Notes: generated by a model from the letters alone, not told the origin. Shown: positions 1 through 12,915, counted from the first letter of the stretch. The stretch: DNA of 64,000 bases from Siphonodentalium dalli (GCA_032622095.1 CP136066.1:196962816-197026815); one strand, 5' to 3'. Program-made: numbers and translations.

Positions 1-1499
1 TTTTCATAATTAAATATAATTTTTTTTATTGAAGTGTATTGTCAGTTACAGTTCAAATTATTCTGCTGACCGCGTTTAGTCATTGGTTCAGATAAGGTCA
101 ATAGTTTGTAACTTTCTGTTCGTGATATACTCTTCGCGTTATTGGGATGTAAACCCGGTGACCCAACTGACAGTTGACCAAACACTAAACAGGATTTAGT
201 GTAACACAGACCGGCTATGTAAATCATAATGAAATAAGAACAATGTCAAACTATTTTCTCATGTACTTGTTGATGATAGTTGTGTTACAGTCTGTTGTGG
301 TATTTCACGCGAACCTACATCGAAAGCATTCGAATCGCTTTAATATTGAGGAAAAACTGACTGCAGTCATACAATTGACCGAATCGAACGGAAACAAAGG
401 TCCCCAGTGCCTTTAGATCTCATGAATATCTACTACTAGCAGGGTTACCCGGCGTTGCCCAGGTTAATGTATGCTGTGGATATTTGTTGGGAATAGAGAA
501 TGCTCTTGCTTAAAGTGTTATACGTTTTCTCATAAATTGTATATTCAAATAGCATCACAAAACATGATTATTACAGTCATGGAATATAAGTAGTGGCTCA
601 CATTGTCAATTGTCATTCTGTTTATCGCGATTAATCCGTTCCACCAATAATGAAGTATTTATTTATTTACAACTGCGTATACATTAGACGTTATAATATG
701 ATACATGAACATCATAAACACATTAGTTCGATAAAAGATGATAATTGGGTTTTACATATTGAGATGTATCAATCAATCTAGTGAGTTGGACTAAGATCTC
801 GAGGACACCTGGCTGTCATATCTCCATGAAGATACAGATGTTTCAAAGAAATTTCCAGGTGCTCCTCTGTTCATGGTGCTATATATTGGCTAAATATTCT
901 TAGTTTAAACGAAATGTTGCTGCGCACATATATCAGCTACATGTGCCAGGCACAGAGCAAGATTTTGAGTTGTTTATGTCAGTCGATGAGTCTGTTCTAA
1001 AACCCTTGCCAGATGTCAGTATTGGTAGGATCCTGAAAAGTCTTGTGCTACTAACTGCATTTTCTTGTATATCAGAATAAACTATATTTGACTGCACACT
1101 GTGACCACTATTTTTGAACAGGCCTTCCATATCTCTTGACAAATTGTAATTTTTTGTGGAAACTGTATTGAATGGAACAGACTAAATTTTGTTATTATAT
1201 ATATGCAATCCTCTGACGGTTCGATGTCTCTCAGTTTGCACGAATATATGTATCTCTTCAATAGAATGATAAATATACGTTTAATGCTTCTTCTAGTTAT
1301 CTCTTTTTGATAGCTCGTTGTGTGAATGCCTTGATTGCCATTCCCATATAAACATGACTGTTAAGAAGATATAATTGTTCAAGTGACTTATGTGGGTCAC
1401 CATATGTCGGGATTGTGAAATGTGAACGCCCAACTACTTAAAATGATATGGAGATGGCCTGGTGACTGTATATAACTAATATGTGGATATCGGCGAATA

Positions 1500-3215
1500 G
1501 CAATCTTATCAATGATAGTGCATATCCGCTCGCCATCCGTGACGCAAACGACACCAAATGTGACTTAATTCATGGTATATCATTAGAGAAAAACGTGTAT
1601 GAATTTGGTGGAATTTGGTTTATTAAATCAATTGTTGATGCAACGCTGACTCGAACAACGCCATATTGCGAAGGTGATTATATATTCGTTTGGTGGAAAT
1701 CAGCGACAAAACTATTTCACCATAGTTTTTTAATTTCCCCTCCAACCAACAGCGTCATTTTAGAAAATTTTAACCCGCACCATTATCTTCCTTGTAAAAA
1801 GTTACCCCTCTTAGAACGACTCGGTGCCATCTCGATTGTACCGCGTGAAGTTATATATAGAACGCACACAGACAGACAAAAAGACAGACAGACAGCACGA
1901 TTTTATTTCTTGTATCATTTGAGAAGAACGTGTCTGAATGTTATGGTAATTGGTACTAAAAATATTATGTATCAGTTTTGATGACCCTCCCGTCCCTATT
2001 TCGGACTCAAGCTGCACACACTAAGACTCATTAGAGATTAGAGATGCATATATAAGAAATTGGTGAAAATTGGCAAGTATACAAATTCGTTTCAAATTTA
2101 AGGTCCCCATATCTCTCACCCATAGGGCACCAATTTGGTGTATCTAAACCACACGATAAGATCCCTCGTATCACGGAGAAGAATATGTATCAATCTGGTG
2201 GAAATCGGCACTAAACATATAGATATAAGTTTTTGTGTCCCTCTCACCTCTATACACCACTGACTCGAATGGCCCCACTTGTGACATCCTTAAACCACAC
2301 GATTACACTCCTGATATCATGGAGATGATTGTTTATAAGTTTGGTGATAATCGGCGACTAAACAATTTTTTTTATCAAATTTGGTGCCAATCCCTCACCT
2401 CTCCATCTCTCACCCAAACAGCACCACTATGGCTCTTTAAATCACGATTAGATTCATCGTATCATGGATAAGAACGTGTATCAATTTGGTGGAAATTGGC
2501 CCTAAAAAAAATTGTGCGTCAATTTTGGTGCTCCTGTCCCTTTCAATGCAACCCTGACTCGAATGAGGCAACATTTGACAGATAAAAGCCACACCATTAT
2601 ACTCCTCATACCATGGGGATGATTTTGTAAAAGTGCGGTGGCAATCGGCGACTTATTATCAAATATAGTGCCCACCCCTCCCAATCTCTCATCCAAAAAC
2701 AACAATTTGGCGTTGTTAAATCGCACAATTAGATTCCTTGTATCATGAAGAAGAATATATATCAATTTGGTGGAAATCGGCGCTAAAATTAGTTTTATCA
2801 ATGTTGGTGCCCCTCTCCCCTTCCGTTCATCCCTGACTCAAACGACGCAACTTTTGACATATTTAAACCACACCGTTGGATTCTTCATATCATGGGGATG
2901 ATTATATGTAAGTTTCGTGGCAATCGGCGACAGAAAAAAAATCTCCCCCCCCTTCCGGGCACCCCTGACGCGAACGGTGCGACCGTTGCCATATTTGAAC
3001 CACGCCATTATATTCCTCATATTATGGGGATGATTATATATAAGTTTGGTGGCAATCGGCGACAAAAAAATGTTCTGCCCCTCTCCCTTTTCTGCCCCTG
3101 AAAACAACGGCGTCACTTTAGAAAATTCTAACCACGACCATTATCTTTCTCGTAAAACGATACTCCTAGTAGACCCCTTTGGCATCATCTAGATGGTCCC
3201 CTGTGCATTTCTATA
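1500..3215 (+). repeat. diverged tandem array, unit about 145 bp
   Basis: Phrases such as TTTGGTGGAAATCGGC and AAACCACAC recur roughly every 140-150 bases, about ten times, alternating with C/T-rich spacers. Units are diverged, with the best-matched near 2880-3070. The array fills the right half of the 2.84-kb insertion. Confidence 0.7.
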
Positions 3216-3219
3216 GAAC

Positions 3220-3221
<2 letters not shown>

Positions 3222-3254
<33 letters not shown>

Positions 3255-3256
3255 TT
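3222..3256 (+). repeat. (CAGA)n microsatellite at element end
   Basis: An ACAGACAG tract lies just before the 3' terminus of the 2.84-kb insertion, with a shorter diverged one at 1866-1895. Confidence 0.85.
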
Positions 3257-4432
3257 CGCAAATATAGATATAGATATGGCTATACCTAGGTTGTTAGTTT
3301 ATTCCAGAAAAGGGAGTCATAATATGTTACACCTCGTTTTGGGCTTTCATATTACATACTGGGTTCAAAAGTTCGTTTAATTCAATATCTCGCCTCTATT
3401 CAGACGTTAGGGTCCGAAATTATTCCATTGATTGGATTTAGTTTTTAGAAACTTAATTAATGACCAGAATCTCAGATTATATGGTAAAAACTCATCCATT
3501 GAGATGAAATATAGTTATATATTGACATAGGTTTCATCCAATCCCATGTTAAAGTTTAGTTACATCAAACCCAAAAGTTTGGTTAATTTAACCCAACGTT
3601 TGGTTACCATAACCCACTGTTTAGTTACTTTTTTCTAACCCAATTAGTTTAATTTACAGCTCTAACCCAATGATTAGTCGAATTCGGTTGATCAACGTTG
3701 GTTTAAAAGTCTGACTAAACTTTAGTTATATTCAGTCCAATTCTGTTTGAGTGCATGCTCGATCCACAATTTCAAAACCTAGGAACTTGTTGATGTATTG
3801 ACAGCGAATTTTATAACATTGAAACAATAGTGCAGGTAATATATTTCTTAGTTAATACATTCCTTAATAAAGCATTTCACTGTAGGTGAAGGTTCCAACT
3901 CGAATTTTTGCACGATTTACGTGATTGTGTGTGCGATTTTGCTTTACATCACTTACAATGATATAATTTCTCCCGAGTATTACATGTAATTAAAAGATTA
4001 TTGCGGTATCGGCTTACAAACAGCCTTTTTTTGTTCAATGTTCTAAAGTTCCCTGTCTGACCGGACCAGAACATCACAAAGTTCCCAGGTTTCATACTGG
4101 TGGAATGTGGTCACTAAGGGTGTAGAGACAGCGTATAGAAAATCATAGCATGATCCATCAGCAAAGACCGTTCTTGATCAGACTATTCCACTTGGAGACT
4201 TCGAAGTCCAATGGACGCTGAGTGACACTTCGGATCAGTTGACCAACTATCTAATTATAAATTTCGAGATAGAATGCCATAGGAATCCTATCAAACAAAA
4301 TAGCTGCTAACTATACATTACTAGATCGGTGGAGTTCTGATGGAAATTTGGGACTGGAATTAAGGAATATTGTTTCGTGTCACAAATCCTATCAGCAACT
4401 ACATGCACAATTATGTAAATTGCATGACCGCT

Positions 4433-4832
4433 TTAACCCTTTACCCAACAGAAGGACCCTGTGCCAATGCATTCTCTTATATATGCGAGTCGACCATAGG
4501 TCGCCTCGCATATATAAGAGAATGCATTGGCTTAACACATTACAAATTATAAAATTGTTAAAGAATGTAAGAAAAAATGGTAAAAAGTGTTAAAAAAAGA
4601 TTTTTTTTAGGCCAATGCATTCTCTTATATATGCGAGGCGACCTATGGTCGACTCGCATATATAAGAGAATGCATTGGCACAGGGTATAACTGTAACTAT
4701 CACAATGTGGTCAAGGAGCCGGTTCCAATGATATCCATATTTGTATGGTTTTATTGAGACAAACCGAAGATATTTTAGGCTGTTGAAGCTTTATTTGGCC
4801 GGTTTTGGCCGGTTTGTTGGGTAAAGGGTTAA
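4433..4832 (+). mobile_element. composite palindromic MITE, TTAA family, copy a
   Basis: TTAA (4433-4436 and 4829-4832) flanks 392 bp with terminal inverted repeats CCCTTTACCCAACA. Two near-perfect palindromes of about 69 bp lie at about 4464-4532 and 4612-4679 as mirror images, separated by an A-rich spacer of AAGAATGTAAGAAAA motifs. The right third is palindrome-free and ends GGCCGGTTTGTTGGG. The TTAA target and CCC-starting termini suggest piggyBac-type mobilisation, which is an inference; no transposase is encoded. Confidence 0.9.
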
Positions 4833-5049
4833 CAGATTTCTACTTCCAGCAGAAGGGTAGCGAACTACGTTCATGACCTAACTGTTATGTACATTATGAA
4901 TTTTCATCCATGTGTTCAGGGCGACCGACACGAGGGAGAACAAAGTCATATATTAATTTCATCAAACTGGACTTTCAAATTACCAAATTGCATGGACGGT
5001 TGGTTTACTTACTATTATACACACAGGGTCCGCGCTGGACCAAAATTGA

Positions 5050-5590
5050 CTTTTGCCAAATAATTTGCCAAAGGCAATTTTGTTTGCCAAATTATTTTAG
5101 CAATTGCCAAAGCTATCCCCGATAGTATTATTTTCTGCAACCGTAAGTCTTATGTTTCGACACTCGCGGTTTGAACGACTTTTGATGTCTTTAGAAAAGC
5201 AGTTAGTTAATAATCTGTTAAACTCCCATCTCTATTGTGGTTTATCATAACAATAAACCGATCACCGAACAATACAATAGTAGAAGGGTTTCTCCATCAG
5301 AATGGCACATCACAGGAGGATTAGTAATCCCTCAGCCATCAGTACTAATGCTACGAGATTAACTGCATCTTAATAGAGGTGTTAACTTTCCCCAAACCTT
5401 ATAAAACACCACTAATATACCATAATATAATTATGTTGTAAGAGTTTACTGAAATTAATGGTATTGATTGACCAGTATTTTTTTCAAATTGCTTGAGGAA
5501 TTAAATAGTGACTTGCCAAAACCTTTGCCAAATGAAAATATTTTTTGCCAAATGTGAATTATTTTTGGCATTGGCAAATTTGGCAAGAGG
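5050..5590 (+). mobile_element. GCCAAAT-rich dispersed element, copy 1
   Basis: Both ends are clusters of TTTGCCAAAT motifs (5050-5115 and 5513-5590), with the right end closing as GGCAAATTTGGCAAG. The middle is shared with 18171-18673 and with the duplicated copy at 41081-41621. It looks like a non-autonomous DNA element; no target duplication was confirmed. Confidence 0.7.
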
Positions 5591-6250
5591 CATCGCGATT
5601 TCTGTGTACACAGTGTTTTATAAATACGGTATTTATATTTAATTCTAAGTTTTGCGGAGTTATCTATGGTGGAATGTTTATTTTAAAAATATGTTTATCT
5701 TTGCAGTCCTACTCATCGTTACTGTAGACAACCTGTCCGATTTAACACCCACAATTTACTATTTATTTGACTTCCAGCGCACCAAATATTTTATCCACAT
5801 CGAATATTTGTCAGCCAAGCAATACTTTTACCGGAAATATATACGGACACGTGCGGACTGTATCGGATTGAGTACCTTTAAGAGTTTGAAGAAATCAAGA
5901 AAGATAATTATCAATATTTAGTTAATACTGTATACAATAAATAAAAATGGCGTAAAATAATACAAGTACTTGTCGGTATTTTACGGTAATTTCAGGGTGG
6001 TGGTGGAAATAAAACATTTCCATGAAGGTATGCCGGGGTGGGTAGGTGACCCGAGTGACAAAAACACATGTTTTTTACAACCTCATGCACATTTTTTTTA
6101 TTAATGACATTTTGTGCCCATATTTGACATTTGTAAGAGTTTAAAGCAGTATAATAATTTAAAACTGCAAAAACACCATATTTATTTTAAATGTACCTCA
6201 TATGGACTTCAGCAGAGATGACATTAATATATGGAATGTTGCACATGGGA

Positions 6251-6268
6251 CGGGGGGGGGGGGGGGGG
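6251..6268 (+). repeat. poly-G tract
   Basis: A run of 17-18 G is present; the matching run in copy 2 (about 42285-42298) is shorter, as expected for slippage or base-calling error. Confidence 0.9.
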
Positions 6269-6356
6269 TGAAAAATTCCTTTCCGACACCATTCGGAAAG
6301 AAGCTTCGAGAAATGTAAAACTGAAATAAATAAACTTGTCCTAATGTAACTAGATC

Positions 6357-6634
6357 GGCAATCTCACACGACTTCCCCGTCGAGTAAATTTTGGGCTGAA
6401 GTTTGTTTCAATGTGCCGCCATCCTCCACCAAGCCCGCCGACCCACCCTACAAGTGTTTTTTCGTATAGTGTTTTTGAAACGCGTCTCTTTGTGGTGTCA
6501 TTCTTTTGGTATGCCCGTTATTTCGTAAAGGTGATTTTTTACGAAATAACGGGTATGTTAGAGTTATATTTCTTTGAAAAAATCAAAACATTGGGCGACA
6601 AATTTCCTCGACGGGGAAGTCGTATGATATTGCC
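6357..6634. mobile_element. GGCAATCTCACACGAC MITE, copy 1 (at duplication edge)
   Basis: The terminal inverted repeats run about 28 bp, starting GGCAATCTCACACGAC and including CTTCCCCGTCGAG. A central palindrome is built on GCCCGTTATTTCGTAAA. Unlike the copy at 42584-42857, it lacks a matching target duplication: the left side joins directly to the duplicated block and the right side is unrelated to the right side of copy 2. Confidence 0.85.
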
Positions 6635-6699
6635 AACAACAAATAACAATTTTTTGGCCATGGGCTCATGGATCCGCAAATTTGTGTATTGTCCTGGGC

Positions 6700-7712
6700 A
6701 GATTAGGCTACCACCACCTGCCTAGAAAAGCTAGAAATCTGGTTTCTTAAATTTGCACTTAACCTGCGCAAAACCACAAATACATGTTTTGTTTATGGGG
6801 AGACGGGTATATGCCCAATTAGCCAAAAGATACAACTACGATGTCTAACATATTGGAATAAACTTATGAACATGCAGTGCAATAGACTCCCACTTATACT
6901 CTATAATGCACTGTATAGCTACCACTGCACAAACAACTGGAGACATGGTTGGATTGACTTTATACGAACAAGCCTAAATAATCTCGGCCTATCCATTATT
7001 TGGATAGACAAAGCAACTATCAACCCACCATCTTTCAATAGACTCATCAAAGATCGAATACAAGACGCATTTGTACAATCATGGCATGGTGATATCGTAA
7101 AATCCAATAAATGTGCCTTCTACAGAATCATCAAGACTGACTTTTCGAAGGAAATATATCTCTCATTAGAAAACCAAACAGTATAGTAACGCGTCTGATT
7201 GAATTTCGTACAAGAAATCTTAACTTACCGATCGAATCCGGATCGTGGGCAAAAAAAAGACTACTCCGATCGAAAATGCACGCTGTGCGACGTTGAACTT
7301 GGTGATGAATACCATATCATACTCAAATGTGAAAAACTATGCGATTTGAGACGAAAATATATTAAATCATACTACTACACGCGTCCAAATGCCCACAAAC
7401 TCAATGCCCTCGTCACGTGCACAAATAAAAGAACCCTCACCAATCTTAGTATGTTCATCCGAGAAGCATTTCGCCTAATGGAGCCCCATGTGGCATAACC
7501 ACGCGAACCTAGAAGCACCCACCCCCAACTAAATCACATCACGTACGCCCATATCCCACCCTTCCCGAACGTGCACATGATTATTGAACTATATATATTG
7601 CTTTCAACCGCATTACCATCTATTTGTATATATTGACGTGTATTCATAACTACACTCTGTTATACCGGACACGTCCGGCGATTTGAGATAAAAAATTCTG
7701 ATTCTGATTCTG
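6700..7712 (+). pseudogene. 5'-truncated LINE, C-terminal coding relic and 3' tail
   Basis: From about 6710 the frame reads a typical post-RT LINE segment (FLKFALNLR...VYGETGICPI...LTYWNKL) and runs to a stop at 7186. A frame change then gives IEFRTRNLNLPIESGSW, and another the zinc-knuckle stretch CTLCDVELGDEYHIILKC (to 7498). The 3' end is an ATTCTG microsatellite near 7691-7712. RT and endonuclease are missing. It is broken by at least two frameshifts. It resembles the C-terminal part of the LINE at 43-48 kb. Confidence 0.8.
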
Positions 7713-8915
7713 ATATTTTCGGAATGCAAAACCGGCGATGTTTCTATTATCTAACTCCGAAAAACGACCTTTGAAAATTTCAAAATATTCAGGTTCAGAT
7801 TCGCAATATTTCCGATGATTTTGTTCAGAATTTTTTTTTGTTTAGGTTCAGACAATTTTCGTTCAGGTTCGGACGCATCAAAACCTCACCGTGAAGCGAA
7901 ATGCATAGCTGCAGTCGCGCTGTTATTGTGCGTGTTGTTTACGAACACACATTGTTATTTTCTATAGATGTCAGCTGAAATTTCCAAATATAGGTGGTAA
8001 ATTCTCCGAATGGGTGGGACAAAAGCCACAGATAAATATTGTTGGCAATAATCTCGAGCAATGTCGGCTATACACCAGCTAGTGGGGAATGAAATGACAT
8101 TGCCATATTGCATACATGAAAACCAATGTCTGAAATGGTAACACGCTCAAGATCATATATTATATATCCATAATTGTAATTATAGAATATAAAATATATT
8201 GGTCTCACAAATGACCAACTCATAATTCCGTTAAGATTGAGATGCACGTTTTGCATAAATACAGCCAAATATGGCAAGAGATTTTCAACAAAGTATTTCT
8301 CTCGATCTATCTGCCGAAAAATCTTGAATTTCACATATCGTCATCTTCATTGTTTGCAGAATCTGAGCAATTATTAGGAGGTGACAAAAACAATGGATTA
8401 TAATACAATTATGAGGTCGAAAATATTTATTTTCTTTGTTGTCACTTTCGGTACCAAGAACTGCTCGAATAATTAATAATTTCACACAACACTTCAATCA
8501 TCAAACAGTTTATTGTCTTGGATCCATGAGAGAAGGCTTCATTTGTAGCATTACGTAGAGTTAGATTTTTAATTGCATAATATAGTGTCATACTCTCATA
8601 TATTATAATGAAGAATAAAGCGCACCCATATATATCGATAATGACCTGAAGGGCTTCATAAAAAACAAAACCAGCAGCGTAATCAGACTTCCCGGTATTC
8701 CAAACGCAGCTATTATATATATCGCTCTGGTCTAAAAAAAAAAGCAACGGAATATATCAAAGTCTGTTGAGCAGCAGCTAATATGGCGTCAAAATCGATT
8801 CCCAGTGTGGTCGAACCACCGGCATCTTAAACTGTGCTCCTAGATTCATTATCACAACAGGGGTCCGCACTAATAACATGGAAATCGACGTATAACTTCA
8901 CCGGATCTTGGTCAT
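7713..8915. other. no recognised gene; AT-rich spacer
   Basis: Short open frames exist on both strands but none shows a recognisable domain or splice context. The end, 8836-8915, shares text with 9832-9920 (GGGGTCCGCA, TGGAAATCGACGTATA), so a dispersed repeat borders the next MITE. Confidence 0.5.
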
Positions 8916-9150
8916 TTAACCCTTTACCCAACAGCACGACCCTGTGCCAATGCATTCTCTTATATATGCGAGTCGACCATAGGTCGCCTCGCATATATAA
9001 GAGAATGCATTGGCTTAACACATATTAAAAATGATAAAATTGTCAAAGAATGTAGAAAAATATTATAAAAATTGTTAAAAAATGTAAGAAAAAATTGTAA
9101 AATTGTTAAAGAATGTAAGAAAAAATGGTAAAAAGTGTTAAAAAAAAGCT
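8916..9150 (+). mobile_element. composite palindromic MITE, TTAA family, copy b, right half lost
   Basis: It starts at TTAA (8916-8919) with CCCTTTACCCAACAG and the first palindrome at about 8946-9014. An expanded spacer of AAAATGTAAGAAAAAAT units follows. At about 9150 the sequence departs before the second palindrome, so the right end and right TTAA are missing. Confidence 0.85.
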
Positions 9151-10074
9151 AGCCACACATGCTTGCGTGTGTGTTAGCGAAAATAATCGGATCCGTTCGT
9201 CGTGCCGTTGGGGTCATGCGAACGTTGTCCGATAGTGATAGTTTCAGTCACTTCACCATGGATTTACATGCGAACGCAAACGGAGCGACGATTTCTATCG
9301 CATGGAAAATACTAAAGTCACCGATTAGTTTGAGCCGATTTTTCTTCAGAGCAGCATGGAAGAATAAAGAGCGTCGATCGTCCCAAATGAACAACAATAA
9401 ATGTCAAAAAAATATAATAATTTTGCTGCTAGGTGATTGGTGGATCTATTCCCACTTTGGTATAAAAAAGAGCGTTTATTTTATATATATTTTATATTTT
9501 AAAGCAGCTGGCAAATTTATATTACTTTGTAAAGATTGTTCAGGGTATACAATTTTTTTGATAAGTAACTCGTGTATTGAGCGACCCATCTTCACCTCCT
9601 TCCAAATATATGGAAGTATAAACGAACCATGGACGTTCAATGTGCATGGACATCGGTCAACGGGGGCATATACGCTCCAAATACCCCGGGGACATTTGCC
9701 AAATGTTCAGCATCGAAAAGTCACAAAGGTCGGTATCTGGCGGCGTAAATTCTCATTAAAATGTTCTCATTAGTTTTCAGGATCGAACACGACAGTAAGA
9801 GTTTAGCACAGGTAGACAAGGACAATTAATGATGCTCCTGGAGCCGTTATCGCAATAGGGGTCCGCAATAATAGCCTGGAAATCGACGTATAGATGTTGG
9901 TCAAGTCATAGATAAGTTGGGTGCCGAGTTTTCCCAGAGCAAAGAATAATAAAGACCGTTCTTCTTAGTCTATTCCTGATATAATAATTCAAAAAGCGTC
10001 AAATATGAGCGAATACTCATGTTGTCTGGTGTGATTTGGGACGTTTATCGATGGAAAATGCCGTGTAGTGCCAG
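9151..10074. other. no recognised gene; repeat-like spacer
   Basis: The 204-codon open frame at 9159-9773 has no recognisable domain, a biased composition and no splice context. The motif AATAAAGAGCG or its complement occurs at 9363 and 9468. 9832-9920 repeats the flank seen before 8916. Confidence 0.4.
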
Positions 10075-10538
10075 TTAACCCTTTACCCAACAAAACGGCC
10101 CTGTGCCAATGCATTCTCTTATATATGCGAGTCGACCATAGGTCGCCTCGCATATATAAGAGAATGCATTGGCTTAACACATATTAAAAATGATAAAATT
10201 GTCAAAGAATGTAGAAAAATATTATAAAAAATGTTAAAAAATGTAAGAAAAAATTATAAAATTGTTAAAGAATGTAAGAAAAAATGGTAAAAAGTGTTGA
10301 AAAAGAATTTTTTTAGGCCAATGCATTCTCTTATATATGCGAGGCGACATATGGTCGACTCGCATATATAAGAGAATGTATTGGCACAGGGCATAACTGT
10401 AACCATCACAATGTGGTCAATGAACCGGTTCCAATGATATCCATATTTGTATGATGTTATTGAGACAGACCGAAGATATTTTAGGCTGTTGAAGCTTTAT
10501 TTGGGCGTTTTTGGCCGCTTTGTTGGGTAAAGGGTTAA
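10075..10538 (+). mobile_element. composite palindromic MITE, TTAA family, copy c
   Basis: TTAA (10075-10078, 10535-10538) flanks 456 bp. Both palindromes are present (about 10107-10173 and 10316-10384), with a longer A-rich spacer than copy a. The second palindrome has a few substitutions (CGACATATGG, GAATGTATTGG). Confidence 0.9.
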
Positions 10539-10831
10539 ACGGATATTATCCATCAGAAAAACCACCGATAAACGTCCCAAATCAATCGATGCAGACAGCA
10601 TGTTTATCCCCATTCTAAATCACACAAATAGCAAAATCATACTACAGACATGAAAATTTACCAAAGAGTTCCTGCACTGGACATGATTGACAGTTTACAA
10701 ACAATCCATATCATTTCCTCCCAGAAATTGCACTCCGCTCCATCAGGATAAATCATTCAATCGAATTGAAATAAACTGAACAAATCCAGTAAATCCATCA
10801 ACGCGAATCCCGCCCATTTGACATCGGATAT
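10539..10831. other. no recognised feature
   Basis: This is AT-rich sequence between two palindromic elements, without a supported ORF. Confidence 0.4.
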
Positions 10832-11293
10832 ATGTGACCCGCCATATCAAATCCAGTCGTAAGTCGGGATTTCTTTTACCCTGTGCCAATGCATACTCTT
10901 ATATATGCGAGTCGACCATAGGTCGCCTCGCATATATAAGAGAATGCATTGGCCTAATAATTTTTTACAATTATAATAATTTTTTCTTGTATTCTTTAAC
11001 AATTTTATAATTTCACCCATACAGAGCCCCAGACAAACATGAGCAGACGACACTCTTCTATATGCTTCTATATATGTGTGGGGCTCCCTGCAGGGTAATG
11101 GATGTTTTTTTATTTTATGTTCTAAAAAATGTAAGAAACATTTATTTAAAAAAAATGATAAAAAATTGTTAGGCCAATGCATTCTCTTATATATGCGAGG
11201 CGACCTATGGTCGACTCGCATATATAAGAGAATGCATTGCCACAGGGTAAAAAAAATACCGACTTACGACTGGATTGATATGGCGGGTCACAT
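10832..11293 (+). mobile_element. composite palindromic element, ATGTGACCCGCC family, copy 1
   Basis: The terminal inverted repeats start ATGTGACCCGCCATAT and include CCAGTCGTAAGTCGG, then TTTTACCCTGTG running straight into the same 69-bp palindrome as the TTAA family. The two palindromes are mirror images. The interior is different and contains a smaller inverted pair, GAGCCCCA and TGGGGCTC. No TTAA flanks it; the flanks read ATAT and ATGT. Confidence 0.85.
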
Positions 11294-12540
11294 ATGTATA
11301 AATTATATTAAAGACATACTGTGGACTTGTGAAATTGAAAAGTTAGCACTCAACATCCCCGTGAACATGGTATCACCAACACGGAGTGTATCACCAACAC
11401 GGAGTGTATCACCAAAACGGACTGATTGGGGAAAGCATTTTTCACGTATATAATATACGCGAATATGTGTGTTTCTCATCGTAAAATAGGCAACGGACAA
11501 ACTATATTTGCGTCCATACGAAGCAGGAATATTTACCGACCCGATGTCAGTCGGTTTTCACAGTATAACCATTTACCAATTTTAAGCGAATTATTTCAAT
11601 AGTGTTTTTTATTTTGCTCTCAAATTTTCAAGAAAATCCATTCATTAGTATAGTCTCTGACCTTCCACACTGCCGACAATGTGATGGTAGATAACTTAAT
11701 AACTCAATATGAGCGTGATATGATGGGACCTCTATCGGTCCAGGGGTCAATACTATGAACAATTTTATACCTGTAAATACAAATTGTATTTATTAATTTG
11801 TAATTACAAATTTGTGTTAACTATCACAGTGGTTTCATAGTACAGGGAAAATTTAGCCGTATTATTGTAATACCTTAGACTGGGCGAGAGGTGAAACCCC
11901 TAAAAGGCAGCTGTAAAACTTAGAAAAAACTAACTCCCCACTCTGCTCCCATGCACATGTTATCAGTGTTATCTGAATACCAGTTCAAATTAGACGGACA
12001 TGTATATAGAGCTAAAATAAATGACAACAATTTATATGGGGAAGTTACAATGCGTGCTATCATATTGTGATTAGTGAGAACGCCGGTACTACGAAACGAT
12101 GAGCTAACAAAATCTCGCAAATTTCACAAAGATCTACTGTTGATTATTGTAGATTGCTTACGGACAAACTTTTGCCTGTGAGTGATTAACAATATATTGA
12201 ATCACGGCGGGCCAAAGTTACAAAAGAAATAACCAATCATAAGTTGAGAGGTGAACGCTTATCAGAGCTATCCAATCGGTTCACGGATTGCTAAGTTGAT
12301 GACCACTTGTCTGCGCAAGTTAACAATTAAACGGTTCGTTTGTAGTGTGTGTATGTAAGTACAAGTCAGTGTAATACCGAGTACTACAAACATTTTGGTA
12401 TCATTGTTTTTACAAATTACAAATTTACAATCATTCAGTTTGTGAAAATAAAATATTATATTTTGATGGTATAGCATTATATATATTGTGACCATCCTAT
12501 TATTTCAAACTGATCCGCTACTCTTATCATAATACATCGA
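11294..12540. other. no recognised gene; short 18-bp tandem at 11371-11421
   Basis: TATCACCAACACGGAGTG is repeated almost three times at 11371-11421; being 18 bp it stays in frame and creates a spurious repeat peptide. Nothing else was identified. Confidence 0.4.
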
Positions 12541-12599
12541 GGCAGTAACGTGGCTCCATTTTATCGGGAGGGGTGTATCGAAGCAGGGACGTGCTAATG

Positions 12600-12915
12600 G
12601 TCTCGGTTATAGTAGTGGTGCGGTAGAGTGCCAGTCGGTAGAATGACAGGTGCACTACACTGTTACATGGCGTCCAGCGCTGACGAAGCTGGTTCTAACC
12701 CCGTCATATGGAGGGTGACCGGAATCGTGTATCTGGGCAAGTTTGTCAGTTGCTTTCCGGGGGTCGGTGGTTTCTACACGCAGTGGGACGATTTCTCGGT
12801 GAAATCGAGCCTCTGGGTGGTCTTTCCTCCACCCGTAAAATTGACAACGTCGTGTGTGGCATAGCGGCTAGAACGTTGATAAACCCTAATAAACCATACC
12901 AAACCAAAAGGAGTG
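12600..12915 (+). repeat. tRNA-like SINE candidate
   Basis: A possible A box (TGCGGTAGAGTGCCAG) near 12620 precedes a B-box-like GGTTCTAACCCCG at about 12690. The spacing is longer than in a tRNA, and no cloverleaf can be drawn. The 3' part ends in A/T-rich ACCCTAATAAACC text. No second copy was found in the window. Confidence 0.3.

Larger units (their letters stand above)
436..3274 (+). mobile_element. 2.84-kb insertion with tandem internal repeats, probable non-autonomous retroelement
   Basis: The segment is absent from copy 2 (39305/39306), giving exact ends. It begins CTAGCAGGGTTACCCGGCG and ends with a (CAGA)n tract followed by ATAGAT repeats, a layout seen in some non-LTR-derived animal repeats. 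The first kilobase is non-repetitive; from about 1500 on it consists of related units. No intact protein was recognised; the small ORFs inside follow the repeats. No clear target duplication beyond TA or CTA was seen. The class is uncertain. Confidence 0.7.
1..6634. repeat. segmental duplication, copy 1
   Basis: 1-435 and 3275-6356 match 38871-39305 and 39306-42386 almost base for base; only scattered single-base and homopolymer differences were noticed. Homology is already present at base 1, so the true left boundary lies outside. Copy 1 carries an extra 2839 bp (436-3274) and lacks 197 bp found in copy 2 (42387-42583). Both copies end in the same MITE and then diverge. Confidence 0.93.

Noticed and set aside
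3340-3740. Repeated GTTTAGTTA/AACCCAA words as a telomere-like or regulatory array
   Set aside because: The words are irregular and spaced unevenly; they resemble the AAACTGGG words in the foldback ends only loosely.
4348-4593. Small ORFs through the palindromes (peptides with QCILLYMRVDHRSPRIYKRMHW), repeated many times
   Set aside because: The peptide is the translation of the palindromic DNA and appears on both strands in every copy; no start context or conservation beyond the DNA repeat.
9159-9773. 204-codon open frame as a gene
   Set aside because: It has low-complexity composition, no recognisable domain, no splice context and lies in repeat-rich spacer.
12600-12915. True tRNA gene
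   Set aside because: Only box-like words are present; spacing is too long and no acceptor or anticodon stem pairs.
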